This document shows positions 12,365 to 24,114 of a stretch of 64,000 bases of DNA, piece by piece. The stretch spans positions 4,052,501 to 4,116,500 of the forward strand of contig JAUIMM010000694.1 of assembly GCA_031769625.1 (NCBI GenBank), given 5' to 3'. The stretch comes from Taudactylus pleione. Its lineage: Eukaryota; Chordata; Amphibia; Anura; Myobatrachidae. The translations under genes were made by a program, and so were the position numbers. Each line of letters starts with the position of its first letter. Position 1 is the stretch's first letter. The notes below the pieces were generated by a model. That model saw only the letters and a program-made list of their open reading frames with translations, had not been told where the DNA came from and made no database searches.

Positions 12365-12995
12365 CAGGGGCAAACACAGGATTTGTAGAGGGGGGTTTCC
12401 AAATGCTTGATTTTAGAGTGAGTGTGGCCTGTCCATGAAGAGGGCATAATTAGAACATACGGCATCCAGCTTTAATATGTTACATACAAAGTATATTATG
12501 TTGCATAATTCCAGCATATACAGGATGAGCGATCACAGTATGTCATTAGATGCGGCAGTGCATCCATCCTGTCTGAGCAGAATGTTTTTTCAGATGTGGG
12601 CATCATTCCAGAGCATTGGAGCAAGTCCAGGAGTCTGGGGGAGCAGCAGAAGTACCTAGCACTGCCCTGGACATATATGTACATATTAGTCTCCTTATGT
12701 ACTGGATAGTGTATAATTATACAGTTTTAATTATTAACCCTATTGATGGTCTATAGCAGTGCACCCCTAACAGTGCATGTTTTCCACATCTCCTAATCGG
12801 TGCACAGGTATATTTATTACTGGCTGACACATTTTAAAAGATCCACAGGTGGTGCTAATCATTTCATTTGTGATACTAAGAAGAACATGCAGCACTAGTA
12901 ACATTCTATTATATTACTATTTCTATTGTGCTCATGGTGTGTGCTGGGCAGGGGGGTTTCCAGGCAGACGGAAACCCCCCCTGCGTTTGCCTATG
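12365..12995 (+). mobile_element. Non-autonomous hAT-like MITE, copy 1 (inside the SINE)
   Basis: The left end CAGGGGCAAACACAGG and the reverse complement of the right end, CATAGGCAAACGCAGG, are inverted repeats, each followed by a G-run and GGTTTCC. A short direct repeat (TGGGGCA) flanks it, consistent with hAT. A second copy in reverse orientation is at 15479-16099. No transposase. It is the innermost layer: MITE within SINE within retrotransposon. Confidence 0.75.
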
Positions 12996-13083
12996 GGGCA
13001 GGGACTGATGTGAATGGCCAAATACTCTCTGTAAAGCGCTACGGAATATGTGTACGCTATATAAATAACTGGTAATAATAATC

Positions 13084-13352
13084 TACATTTTATGTCAGCA
13101 GCATCCAGGAAAGGGGATGCAATGGCTGAAGAACTTTCAACGCTATCACGGTTTCATTTCTCATCTATTTTCAACCGTTGCCTAACAGCAGTTGACTTGC
13201 CTGTTGAACATTATGGCACGCACTCATTCAGAATTGGTTCGGCCACTTGTGCGGCTGCGGCGGGTTCTTCTGTCAAGTCAATCAAACGATTGGGTCATTG
13301 GAAGTCATCTGCTTATAAGAGTTATGTTAGAGGCGACAAGTTGCTTAATTAG
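13084..13352 (+). pseudogene. Tyrosine recombinase, C-terminal catalytic part
   Basis: An 86-codon open frame carries the YR catalytic signature in order: YGTHSFRIGSAT with the HxxR box at about 13221-13232, LGHWKSSAYKSY with the His/Trp position, and the Tyr nucleophile in the AYKSYVR context. It ends with a stop shortly after, as in DIRS elements. The catalytic residues look intact even though the rest of the gene is broken by the SINE, which suggests insertion after, or early in, decay. Confidence 0.9.
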
Positions 13353-13601
13353 CTAGCGCCTTATGCAAGTTTTTTTTTTGTGCCTTATGCTAACTGCCAC
13401 TAGGAGGATTGGAGTTCTTTTCACTTAAGCCCTCAAAAACATCGAGGTTTTGTGTTGTACACCTCCATCTGGGTCACCCAAACAACTAAGTTTTCCCATC
13501 TCTGGTTGGTGTTTTTCTAAATAAAAATGTATAAGTCACTAATTTTCCTATAAAACTTTTTCCATACAGGTTTGGCCAGGGAGTGTGGTCAGGTGTGAAT
13601 T

Positions 13602-14114
13602 GTTGGTCATTCATATGTACAATAGGCTAGCAGGCACACATTAGCACAAAAGGTTCCATTTTATGTCCACTGGATTGGTGTACGGGGTTTTAGGTGGAAC
13701 GGTCTTCTGGATCTTTTTTGGGATTCAGAGAAAAAATGGGGGGCCCCAGACTGCCTTGGGTACATTTAGGAGGTGATGATTTAGGCATGGTGTGGAGCTT
13801 ATAATCGTAATGAAGCGGGACTTCCAGATCATTGCTGAGCATTGGCCACAAGTTAGGTTGGTTTGGTCATCCTGCGCTGGTTCTGGAGAGGGGCTCCTGG
13901 TGGTGCAGCTTTGAACAGGGTGAGGAGGAAATTGAATGCTGCGGTGTCCAGATTCGTAGCTAGATTGAGTGGGCGCGTAATCAAACACCCCCATCTCCGT
14001 TATGAAGAGATTGATTTTTATAGGCCAGATGGTTGCACTTGGCTGGGGAATGTATGGAATTATTCATCACAGCCCTTCTGTCTTGTCTTGGAGATGGTTA
14101 GTGGTCCTAGGTAG
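13602..14114 (+). pseudogene. SGNH-hydrolase-like tail of the YR retrotransposon
   Basis: Reading across frames, block I appears as VGHSYV at 13602-13619 (GHS in place of GDS), block III as VHLGGDDLGMV at about 13760 (family GGND), then IIAEHWPQVRLVW, and from 13863 an open frame with WRGAPGGAALNRVRRKLN and HPHLRYEEIDFYRPDG. The Asp/His block V region is disrupted (DGCTW). Some vertebrate DIRS/Ngaro elements are known to carry an SGNH-type domain downstream of the recombinase. This copy needs several frame changes and is inactive. Confidence 0.7.
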
Positions 14115-14115
14115 A

Positions 14116-14639
14116 TGGTGGTAGTACGTTGCCGGTGGACCCCATATTTGGTGGAAAGCAGTGCTCCTCGGTGGCTCAATTTAGAGGAGGACCAGCTCTC
14201 CATCCTACGAAGGGATCAGCACTGTGCTAGTTAAGGGGAGGTGGTACTAACCGAGATGGTTTGCGCTTGGGGTGGAAACTCCACCCCCATTTTAGTAATA
14301 CTATCTTCATATGGGCTGCAGTTGAGTTAGCACTGCTTTTTTGCCACCATGCCTGAATCAATTACAATTTGATTAAATAAATTTGGCTGTGACCTCTTTT
14401 TTCCAATCTACTCAGTTGTCATTGTCTTTATTTTAGATTTATTTAAGTTTAAGTGAAGTATGGTGATAATAATAAAACTATATGTGACTTAACCAGCACC
14501 ACTATTGAAAATAACTGTAAAAATCCACAATAAAGACTTTTTCAAGCCCGTGTGCTGTAGTAAAGGCAGAGATTAAGGGACCTATTAATTATGTTAATTA
14601 TGAGTGTCCGAACGGACCCCTATTATTAACTTTCTAACT
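14116..14639. other. Probable 3' end of the retrotransposon and AT-rich spacer
   Basis: No coding potential. AATAAA-type sequences occur near 14375 and 14470. The split or inverted terminal repeats expected for the element were not identified. Confidence 0.35.
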
Positions 14640-14683
14640 CTATCTTTCTATCTAATATATATCTAATATCTATCTCTATCATT

Positions 14684-14745
<62 letters not shown>

Positions 14746-14752
14746 ATTCTCA

Positions 14753-14800
<48 letters not shown>

Positions 14801-14807
14801 ATTCTCA

Positions 14808-14875
<68 letters not shown>

Positions 14876-14940
14876 ATTCTCATATCTATCTATCATTCTC
14901 ATATCTATCTATCTATATATCTATCTATGTATCATTCTCA

Positions 14941-14997
<57 letters not shown>

Positions 14998-15041
14998 CAT
15001 ATCTCTCTATCTATCTCATATCTAATTATCTATCTATCTCA

Positions 15042-15085
<44 letters not shown>

Positions 15086-15225
15086 ATTCTCATATCTATC
15101 TATCTATCTGTCTATCTATCTATCTGTCTATCATTCTCATATCTATCTATCATTCTCATATCTATCTGTCTATCTCTCTATCTCTCTATCTATCTATCTA
15201 TCTATCTATCTATCGATCTATCTAT
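14640..15225. repeat. TATC (GATA) tetranucleotide microsatellite
   Basis: About 585 bp of CTAT repeats, interrupted at intervals by CATTCTCATA and CATATCT motifs that recur between runs. Confidence 0.97.
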
Positions 15226-15478
15226 GGAATCGGTATGAAGTACCAATGGAGGAGATGCCGAATGTCCGTACACTGACAGCGGCACCCTGACGGTAGGAAT
15301 CCCGACAGAGGAATGGTGATTACTGTTTTCCTGTCCTATTTAACCCCTAACCCTCCTTTTTTGTACCCTATTACTAACCCTCCATAACCCTAACCTTCCC
15401 GGTAAGTGCTTAACCCTAACCTCCCCCCGGTGGTGCCTGAACCTAATCCCCCTGTCTGGAGCCTATACCTAACCTCCA

Positions 15479-16099
15479 CATAGGCAAATATGGGGGGGTT
15501 CCGATTGCCAGGAAGCCCACCAGCCCACAACATGATGGCCACAATAGAAATAGCATGTAATACTAAAGTTGCATGTTTTTAAGATCCCCTCAGAGTCACA
15601 GATGAAATAATAAGCCCACCTGTAGATCTTTTAAAATGTGTGAGCCAGTAATGAATACACCTGTGCACCAACTAGGAGATATGGAAAACATGCACTGTTA
15701 GGGGTGCACTGATATAGACCATCTATAGGGTCAATTATTAATACTGTATAATATAACACTATCCAGCACATAAGGAGATCAATGTGTACATATATGTCCA
15801 GGGCACATCTAGGTTCTTTTGCTGCTCCCCCAGACTCCCCAACTTACTCAGAAGCTCAGGAATGTAGCCCACCTCTGAAATAAAAACATTCAGCTCAGGC
15901 AGGATGGCCCTACTGCCACATGTCATGGCTAATTACTGTGATCGCTGGTCCTGTATGTGTCAGAATTATTACATACACTATACTCCGTATGACATATATT
16001 ATAGCTGGTTATGTGCTAATTATGCCCTCTTCATGGACTGGCCACACTTGCTTTAAAATGAAGAATTTGGAAATTCTAGAAATACAGCATTGGCCACTG
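15479..16099 (-). mobile_element. Non-autonomous hAT-like MITE, copy 2 (reverse)
   Basis: Reverse-oriented homologue of 12365-12995. Shared segments include CATGCACTGTTAGGGGTGCA, CACATAAGGAGA, CATATATGTCCAGGGCA and CCTCTTCATGGACTGGCCAC. The left end is CATAGGCAAAT. The right end has decayed (CATTGGCCACTG). Confidence 0.8.
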
Positions 16100-16242
16100 C
16101 TCCCCCCTGCCGCAGCCTAGCCCTAAGTTCCCCGAGCGCCTAACCCTCCCCCCGGCAGCGGATACTTACCTTGCCCCAGTCTTCTTACGATCGGGATGCC
16201 GGCTGCCAGAATTCAGAAGTTGGCATCTCCAGTCATGTCAGA

Positions 16243-16756
16243 GGCCCTGATTCAGAGCCAGACGCTCTGACCAGAGCACTCGCTCTGAATCAGGGCCGTC
16301 CTATTTAAATGTGGAGCGGCCTTTTGCGAGCGTCCATTATGATGGTCGCGATGGTCAAGACCATCGCGGCCATTGTGCTTGCGACGAGACCCTGCGGTAG
16401 GGTCTCGTGGCCGCAAGCCCTGGAGTGAATTTGGCTCTATCAGAGTCAAAATCACTCCCACTGACATCACTAGTGATGTCAGTGGGGCCAGACCCAGACG
16501 GTAGGCGTTCCCATGGGAACGCCTCCGTCTGGCAGCCACGCCCCCGGCACTCCCACCAAAGGGGGCGTGCTGTCAGTCACCATCGACAGCACGCCCCCTT
16601 TGGTGCGAGACCCGGAGCGACAGCTTGGCTGTCGCTGTCCGGGTCTCGCGCATGCGCACGATGGAGCTCCCTCCGTTACCCCAATGCATGCGCATTGGGG
16701 TAACATCAACCCGCTTGCGAGCATCCTGCGCTCGCGAGCGGGTCTGAATGAGACCC
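16243..16756 (+). mobile_element. GGGCCTGATTCAG-family MITE (subfamily A), TSD AGA
   Basis: Ends GGCCCTGATTCAG and CTGAATGAGACCC, flanked by AGA on both sides (16240-16242, 16757-16759). The interior is a chain of small hairpins, for example CACTCCCACTGACATCACTA with its mirror and GCGTGCTGTC / GACAGCACGC. Open frames on both strands here (16252-16821) come from the palindromes. Confidence 0.85.
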
Positions 16757-16850
16757 AGATTCCGGCGCCGGTGTTCCCTCGGTGATCGGGATTCCAGCGC
16801 CGGGATTCCGGCACTCAGCATCCCGATCGTCGGGATATTAACTGCATCTC

Positions 16851-17316
16851 CTGTCTATATTACAGACATATACTTATCATTTATATTTTATACAACAGTA
16901 CAGTTCCCACATTTGGGGACGGGCGGGGAACCAGCCACAGTGATTTATGCTGATACCTACTTATATAAAAGACATTTGTCTTTAGCTTGACTGTAGCAGA
17001 TTTCTAAGAATGATGGATGTCAGTCTGTAAATCCGTTTTCCATTATCACACTCAATTCAACAGCACTGTTAGGTAGTGAGCGATCAATGCGGGATGTGGC
17101 GGCTGGAAGGGTCTGCGAGATAAGGATGGACAATAGGTATCTTTCAATCATCCCTCCAAAGCCCAAAGTGTGGACGGGGGAAATCTGGTTAATGATGTTC
17201 TGCTTACTAAGCCTGACATTGATAATAATGAATTCAGTGTAACCATTGCTAGAGTTACAGGAGAATATACTGTTAGGGCAATGTACATTATCTGGTGATA
17301 CTTTTGCTGAAATAAA
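16851..17316. other. Non-coding spacer
   Basis: AT-rich. The 101-codon minus-strand frame at 17020-17325 has no recognised motif and runs into the next MITE. Confidence 0.35.
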
Positions 17317-17865
17317 GGCCCTCATTCAGAGCCGTACGCTCTGAGCAGAGCGCACGCTCTGAATGAGGGCCGGGCTCCATGAAAATGGAGCGTCCTCCTG
17401 GACGCTCGTATAGCTGTGGGTCACCACCCACAGGCTATACGAGCGTGCATTGTGATGGCCGCGATGGTCCTGACCATCGCGACCATCGAAATTGCGAGCC
17501 GGAGCCTGCGGTTGAGGTTTTCAACCGCAAGCTCCGGAGTGATTTTGGCTCTATCAGAGCCAAAATCACTCCCACTGACATCACTAGTGATGTCAGTGGG
17601 CCGGCTTCTGACGGGAGGCGTTCCCGTGGGAACGCCCCCGTCAGGGAGGCACGCCCCCGACACGCCCACCAAAGGGGGCGTGCTGTCAATCAACATTGAC
17701 AGCACGCCCCCTTTGATCGGACACAACGAGCGAAGGACTTTCCTTCGCTCGTCGCGTCTGGCACATGCGCACGATGGAGCTCCCTCCGTCGTGCGCATGC
17801 TCAGTCCAAAACATCGACCCACTTGCGAGCGGACAGCCGCTCTCGAGTGGGTCTGAATCAGGCCC
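17317..17865 (+). mobile_element. GGGCCTGATTCAG-family MITE (subfamily A), TSD AAA
   Basis: GGCCCTCATTCAG at the left and CTGAATCAGGCCC at the right, flanked by AAA (17314-17316, 17866-17868). It is nearly identical along its length to the copy at 45625-46173, which suggests recent spread. Antisense and sense 146-148 codon frames (17416-17867) mirror each other and are artefacts. Confidence 0.9.
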
Positions 17866-17868
17866 AAA

Positions 17869-18363
17869 GAGTGTTAATGTGAGAGAGAGAGAAAATGTAT
17901 TGTCTGGTATGAATAGATAAGAATTGTGCCATTCTGGGGAATTATATCGCCAAAAGCTAGAATGCCCCATTGGAATCCATAGTTATTTGATTTTGCATTG
18001 ATTAAGTGAGCAAATTGGCTCCTCCCATCGGCGGTCCCAAGGCCTGATTCTGCAAGGAACGCAAGTGCTAAGACGCACACAGTCAGCCGATTTTTGCGTT
18101 CTGGGTCAGTATATATATAATGGGCTGCTGTACCAAAATTGCCCAATACAGATATTATGCTACCGAGACAGTGCACCAATGAATAGCATACTGCATAGGA
18201 ACAGCTGCATGCCCTATAGAACTGCTCTCAGCAGACACATGCTGCCTATTGTTACATACTGCGGCACAGACACTCCCTGCTAAGTTAGGGGAGCAGCCTG
18301 ATTTTGTGCACAATGTATATGCACAGCTGGTGCTGGATCCTCGTCTAGGTAAGTGACCTGGAA
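17869..18363. other. Non-coding spacer
   Basis: A short GA run lies at 17880-17892. Nothing else recognised. Confidence 0.35.
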
Positions 18364-20814
18364 GTAAATTTACTAAAGTTCGATTTTGTTTTCTGTTCGA
18401 TTTTGCATTCGATTTTGTTTCGATTTTTTATGAAAGGATTTACTAAAGGCAAACTCGAATGTCAAATCGAACGGAAAAAGGAATTAAAAATTAAATCGAA
18501 TTTTTGAAAAACATCGATGTTCTCACATAGAGGACAATAGGATCCCTTCATTTACTAACATTCGATTTGTAAATCGAATGCAAAATGAACTCAAACTCGA
18601 ACTGAAAATCCACAAATGAATAGAAGAACTTCATATATTTGTTTTCAGCATGAGCAGTTCAATTTCACACAGATACATGCATACACCAGTGAGATCCATG
18701 TATGTATCTTACTGTCACAAGCTTGTAAAGAGTTAGGGGGTCATTCAGAGTCGGTCGCAAGCACTGAGCACTCGCAACCGACTCGATGTTGCCCCACTGG
18801 GCATGTGCATGACTGGCTATGAAAAGTCTGGGGCTGGTTGTGTAAGTACAGGGATAAGTAGAGTTCCACTGTACTTAGCACAAGCAGCATTGGGCTCTGA
18901 TCCGGTTCTGGTTCTGGAATTACATGGAAAAGTAGGGTTCCCCTGTAATTTCCACAACCAGCACCAGACCATTTCTAGCAGGGGAGAAATGTCACAGCCA
19001 GGGAAACCCTATCACCGGTTTCCCCAGCAAAAACATTACCCCTGACCGCTAGTCAGCAAATGGCCGGGGATCCCCTGGTGGTGGGTTGTGGGTTGATAAT
19101 GTAAGTGTAGTATAAAAATAGATAAGTGTAAACATTGTCTTTACAGTAGAACTGCAGGTCCCAGCAAGCCTGGTACTTGGAGAACCACAAGTACCAGCAT
19201 GTGGGGCATTAAGATTCCACTGGTACCTGTAGTTCACCTGTAAAGAAATGTTTAAATAAGCACAATATACACACACCGTAGCTGTAGTTCACCTGTAAAG
19301 AAATGTTTAAATAAACACAATATACACACACCGTGATAGTAAAGTTTTAATACATACATACACACTCACACATACTCACATACATTACCTTGACTGGTCC
19401 ACTTCTCCCAGTAGGAATCCATGGTCTTGATAAATTAAAAAAATTAGAAACACTAGCCACGAACTAGGGAACAACCATGATGGTTGTTACCTCCTGAAAG
19501 AAGAGCTCAGACATGGCTTCTACCTTTGTAGAGCCGTATCTGAGCATTCATTGGCTGAGAGAGGTCAGCCCCCGCCTCTCTCAGCCAATGAATGGCTCCC
19601 TCCATTGAAGTCAATGGAGAGCCGCAGGGTTACTAAAGTTTATTCTACGGTTCCACCATTGACTTCAATTGAGGGAGCCGTTCATTGGCTGAGAGAGGCG
19701 GGGGTTGACCTCTCTCAGCCAATGAACACTCAGATACAGCTCTACAAAGGCAGAAGCCGTGTCTGAGCTCTTCTTTCGGTAGGTAACAACCATCATGGTT
19801 GTTGCCTGTTGCGTGGATCACGATACTCCTTTTTTATTTTGCCAAGACCATGGATGCCTACAGGGAGAAGGGGACCAGTTCAGGTAATGTAGGTGAGTAT
19901 GTATGTATGTTTTAAAACTTTACTATATTGGTGTGTGTGTATTGTGTTTATTTAAACATTTCTTTACAGGTGAATTACAGGTACCAGTTGGGCCTTAATG
20001 CCCTGCATGCTGGTACTTGTTGTTCTCCAGTACCAGCATGCGGGGAAGGCTTATTGGGACCTGCAGTACTATTCGTAAAGACAATGTTTATACTTTTCTT
20101 TTTATACAGTACTTCTTCACTATCAACCCGCCACCCACCACCCAGGGGTGGCAGGGATAGCCCTGACTATCAGCCTAGGCCAGGGGTGCCCTGCAGAGGG
20201 GAACCCTTTTATTGGGGGTTCCCCACTCCCCTGGGCTGACTAGTGTTCAGGGAAAATGCTTCGGCTAGGGGGCCTGGTGAAAGGGCTCCCCTGGTTGCGG
20301 CATCAGCCCCCCACTAGAAAGGGTCTGTTGCTGGTTGTGGAAATTACAGGGGAACCCTACGCAATTTTTCTTCTATAATTCCAGAACCAGGACAGGAACA
20401 GAGACTAGTGTTGGTTGTGCTAAGTACAGGGGGAACCTTATGCAATTTTTTCCCTGTACGTACACAACCAGGACTGACTATGAAAAGTCCAGGGCTGGTT
20501 CTGTTTTAGGGGGGGACCACACATCAATTTTTTTTCAAATTGAACTCTTTATAAGCTTTTTACAGTAAGGTTCATGCATGCATCTCACTGATGTATACAT
20601 GTATCTGTGTAACAACGAACTGCTCATGCTGAAAGTGAAAGCATGAAGCGGTTCGATTCATTTGGAGCTTTGCCGTTTTGACATTTTGAAGTGGGATTTG
20701 CTGTTCGATTTGGCCAAGAACATGCAAAATCAAACAGTAAATCCCTTCTTAAACTAAAACCAGATCGAATTCGAGTTGAAAATTGAAAGCAAAATCCATT
20801 CTTAGTAAATTTGA
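18364..20814. mobile_element. 2.45 kb foldback (giant palindrome) element
   Basis: The ends are AAATTTACTAAAG... and its mirror ...TTAGTAAATTT. Matching inverted arms can be followed inward: TTTCAGCATGAGCAGTTC (near 18645) with its mirror near 20625, AAAAGTCTGGGGCTGGTT (near 18822) with its mirror near 20480, and CATTGGCTGAGAGAGG (near 19550) with its mirror near 19690. The centre is about 19635 and each arm is roughly 1.2 kb with indels. There is no coding content. Related half copies are at 22770-24060 and about 25455-26743. Confidence 0.8.
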
Positions 20815-20835
20815 GATTTACTGAGGGATTTTGCT

Positions 20836-21419
20836 GTTCAAGTTCAATTCGATCTCAGGAGATTTCAGTGATTCATAAAAATGAATCTGTAATGGAACCA
20901 TATATTCCCCCTGGTGCCTGAGTCAATCCTTCTCCTTTCTCTCATTTTTGCTGTGTACACCCCACTCCCCTGTTCTCTGTTTATGTATAAGTGTGTGTGC
21001 AGATTCTCCCCAACAGCGGCTTACATCTCAATGATCATATGAATGTATATGTAAATGGCAAATGTAAAATATGCTTTTAAGTGCCACAAATACTGTAATG
21101 AAAAATTGGGCAAATAGCTATTTTTTTGCTGAGAAACTGTATAGTACTCTCAAAATCTATTAAGGGTCATATTCATTAAGTTCATAGCCATGTCAGATGC
21201 TATCTAAGCCACTGCCATTGATGAATCATGTACTAACAGTCAGATTTATCTATGCATGAAGAGTCCTAACACCAGCAAAAAAAGAGTTGTCGCCAATCCA
21301 AAAGGCTTTTTTTTGTTTCAATGAGTACATCAAGGAGTAAAGTTCCCCACTTCCTGGTTGACCCACTGACTGGTAAGTATTAAAGTAGGGTTGTCCATCT
21401 GTGGGTGAAACTATTGATG
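20836..21419. other. Non-coding spacer
   Basis: Nothing recognised before the target duplication of the next element. Confidence 0.35.
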
Positions 21420-21849
21420 GTTACAAGAAGAGATGTGCACTGACCCCCGTGTTTTGGTTTTGGTTTTGGATCTGGATCTCCCCTGGTTTTGGATCTGGAT
21501 TGGTTTTGCCAAAATCTCACGTCCCTTTTTATTTTTGTGTTTTGGTTTTGGATCTGGATTGTTTCTAAAAAAAATAAAAAAATCAGCTAAAATCACATAC
21601 TGTAAAATGGGCCTTTTTTTATCCTACAGTATTAATGACCTTAATAACATTTATTTCCACTCATTTCCAGTCAATTTTTACCACCTCACTGCTCACAATA
21701 TTGATTTTTTTTCATCTAGTTATAGGGCCAAAAGGTTGCATCCAGCTTGCTGGCTCAAAACTGATTGATATAATTATTAATAGAGTTGAGGACTGTGCAA
21801 AGATGATGGTTGGAATACCCTTGAGGATTGAAGAATTGATAGTTGATAG

Positions 21850-22075
21850 TTGCTGCAACCCCTGGCTGTAAAATTGATAATAAATGAATTATAAAACAAT
21901 ACATTGGTGCAGCCCCGGGCTGAATAATTAATAATAATTTAATTTAAAAAGTAAAAAACAATTAATTGGGTGCAGCCCCTGGCTGAATAATTATTAAATA
22001 GAAATTCATTGGTGCAGCCATTGGCCGTAAAATTGATAATAAATTAATTAAAAAACAAATCATTGGTTCCTAAAC
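21850..22075. repeat. Degenerate 55-70 bp repeat, about 4 copies
   Basis: The motif GGTGCAGCC(C)CTGGCTG followed by AT-rich sequence (AATTGATAATAAATTAATT) recurs near 21855, 21907, 21970 and 22012. It lies in the 3' part of the hAT element. Confidence 0.7.
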
Positions 22076-22348
22076 CAACCATAACATTAATTTATAATGT
22101 CAGGCAGCAATGCCTCAACCAGCACATAATGGAAAGGAAAAAGGTGCAAGATGGAATAGTCATTGGGCAATCCCACCCACCCTTATGTTGTATACGAAAC
22201 AGGACATTCACAGTTTAACATACCAATCATTTCAGCGACAAGGACTGCCAATTGTGTCCGAAATTATTGGTTTGCTTGGACCCCCATAAAACAAGCTGCC
22301 AATGTGCATTGGAAATTAAAATGATCCCATACACAAACTGGCTTTACA

Positions 22349-22768
22349 TTACAAGTTGTCGTCATCCTCATCATCCCCATCAGTGTGTACATTCTCTTCT
22401 TCACACAATATTAATTTGTCCCCGCTGGATTCCACCATAGGTGCCTCTGTCATTTTTGGATGTAATTGTTGGTAGAGGTCTTCCTCATGGAATTTGTATT
22501 TCATTTTAATGAACATCATCTTTTCCACATTTTGAGAAAGTAACCTCCTATGAAGATCACTGACAAGGTTGCCAGCTGCACTGAAAACTCTTTCGGAGTA
22601 CACACTGGAGGGTGGGCAACTTAAGTAATGCAAAGCCAGTTTGTGTATGCGACTCCAAATTGTCTCTTTTTCCTGCCAGTACTGAAAGGGACTGTCTGAC
22701 ATGCCTATTAGGATGTTATCTCTGAAATAGACCTCCACCATCCTGTGAATGGAGACCGTATCACACAT
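22349..22768 (-). pseudogene. hAT transposase C-terminal (dimerisation) fragment
   Basis: A 139-codon minus-strand frame contains YWQEKETIWSRIHKLALHYL, then PPSSVYSERVFSAAGNLVSD and RLLSQNVEKMMFIKMKYKF. This is the hATC domain: a W-rich start, the 'P-S-V-SER-FS-AG' core and the 'LSP-NVE-L-F' helix. A Glu/Asp-rich tail follows (DGDDEDDDNL). Only the C-terminus is present. Upstream sequence (higher coordinates) changes abruptly at 22769 into a foldback element, so BED zinc finger and DDE/RNase H-like core residues are missing. The Met at the start is not a true start. Function in the intact protein would be oligomerisation of the transposase. Confidence 0.88.
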
Positions 22769-22769
22769 A

Positions 22770-24060
22770 GGGCCAAATGTAATAGGTAGTCAGTTTTAGT
22801 AACAGTACAAACTCGCACTTTCTTGCACTTTTAAAAAGTGCGAGTTTGTACTGAAACTCGCAAATTCAATAGCCTGCAAACTTTTCAGCTCGAGGCTACT
22901 GCATTTGCAAGTGCAGGCGAGTTTAGGACTATGTAAACTGACACCTTTTAATGTGAGTAGCATTAAAAGTTGCGAGTTTTAGAGAAGCCATCACAGATCA
23001 GTGAGATCCGTGAAAGTTTCTGTGTGTGTTAAAAAAAAAAAAAGTGCACCCCCTCCCCAAAAGCATAACCAGCCCCGAGCTTTATAAAGCCTGTTTTGGT
23101 TCTAAAAATAAAGGGGCCAAAATGCGTAGGGGGCCCCTGTATATTAAGAACCAGCACAGGGCTTTGTTGACTTGGTCCTGGTTCTGAAAAATCAGGGGAC
23201 AAAACGAGTAGGGGTCCCCTGAAAATTCCAGAACCAGCACCGAACTCTTTCTAGCAGGGCGATAATGCCACAGCCAGGGAAAACCTTTCACCGGTTTTCC
23301 CGGCCAAAGCATTATCCCTGACTGCTAGTTAGTCCAGGCCGGGGATCCCTGGGGAGTTGGGTACCCCCCCAATAAAGGGGTACCCCTCTCCAGGGCACCC
23401 CAGGCCTAGACTGATAGCCCGGGGCTATCCCCTGCACCCTAGGGCGGTGGGTGCCGGGTTGATAGTGTAAAGTGTAAAGTGTAAAATTACATTTTCCATA
23501 TTGTCTTTATTTGTAGAACCACAAGTACCAGCAAGCCTCCCCTGCATGCTGGTATTTGGAGAACCACAAATACCAGCATGCGGGGCATTACGGGCCCGCT
23601 GGCACTTGTAGTTCCACAACTAAAGAAATACATAAATAAAAAAACATACACCGTGAAAGTATAATTTTAATAAAACATACATGCACACTCACACTTACTC
23701 ACCTAGTATCCGAAGTAATCCATAGGGGTGTACCTGAAAAAAAAATCCATACTCACCTCTCCTATGCGTTGATCACGTCCACTTCTGCAATTAGGCAATC
23801 CAGGGGTTAAAATAAAAAAACGCAAAAAAAATGAACCATACGGACCGAGCAAAGGTATGTGTGTACACATACCTTTGCTCCGCGTAAATGACCGGGACAC
23901 ACGTGTGCCCCGTCAGTGAAGGGGCCGCCAGCCAATCAAGGAGCATCTCCGTTGGAGCAGCTCCCTGATTAGCTGAATGCGGCCAGCCTGTGTGTCCCAT
24001 AGACGTCTATGGTGAGAAATCCCCATAGACGTCTATTGTGGGAACCGCTACATCGTAGCC
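22770..24060. mobile_element. Half copy of the foldback family
   Basis: It starts GGGCCAAATGTAATAGG at the break in the hAT transposase. It shares blocks with 18364-20814: TTTCTAGCAGGG, CCACAGCCAGGGAAA, ACCGGTTT and ACCAGCATGCGGGGCATTA. Local hairpins include AAAGGTATGTGTGTACACAT (about 23849) and CATAGACGTCTATGG. The mirror-image right arm is absent, so it is truncated. The right limit is uncertain. Confidence 0.65.
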
Positions 24061-24114
24061 GCAAGATTAATTGATGTTAATCGTGTGGTTACATCAATGA
24101 TACAATGTCTCGAC

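Larger units (their letters stand above)
12102..13080 (+). mobile_element. tRNA-derived SINE, split by a MITE
   Basis: The head has RNA polymerase III boxes: A box TGGTGTAATGG at about 12113-12123 and a perfect B box GGTTCGATTCC at 12157-12167. The body contains the conserved TGTGTGGAGTTTGTATATTC and TGGGTTTCCTCC segments known from vertebrate tRNA SINEs. It breaks near 12364, resumes at 12996 with GGGCAGGGACTGATGTGAA, and ends with TATATAAATAAC and an AAT-type tail. ATCTATA before and ATCTACA after it may be the target duplication. It lies inside the tyrosine-recombinase gene. Confidence 0.9.
7190..14115 (+). mobile_element. Decayed DIRS/Ngaro-type tyrosine-recombinase retrotransposon
   Basis: Pieces in order on the plus strand are: proline-rich ORF1-like region (7443-8700), RT start (9208-9405), RT body and RNase H (10326-11534), tyrosine recombinase (11600-12101 and 13084-13352) and an SGNH-hydrolase-like tail (13602-14114). 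RT, then RNase H, then tyrosine recombinase with no DDE integrase is the hallmark of the DIRS/Ngaro group. The copy is dead: frameshifts, stops, an altered RT active site and three insertions. Outer boundaries are approximate because the terminal or split repeats were not identified. Confidence 0.85.
15228..16850. mobile_element. Outer DNA element with TCGGGAT-type ends, split by two MITEs
   Basis: The left part has CGGTAGGAATCCCGAC and 'TAACCCTAACC' runs (15280-15478). The right part has related TAACCCTCCC sequence (16120-16200) and GGGATTCCGGC / GTCGGGATATT (16790-16840). The two parts are separated by the hAT-like MITE (15479) and the GGGCCTGATTCAG-type MITE (16243). The ends are diverged, so the boundaries are approximate. 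Confidence 0.45.

Noticed and set aside
14640..15225. Structured regulatory repeat
   Set aside because: Plain TATC microsatellite with interruptions; nothing beyond simple repeat slippage is visible.
17416..17867. Mirrored 146- and 148-codon frames on opposite strands
   Set aside because: Palindromic MITE; the same pair recurs at 45724-46136.
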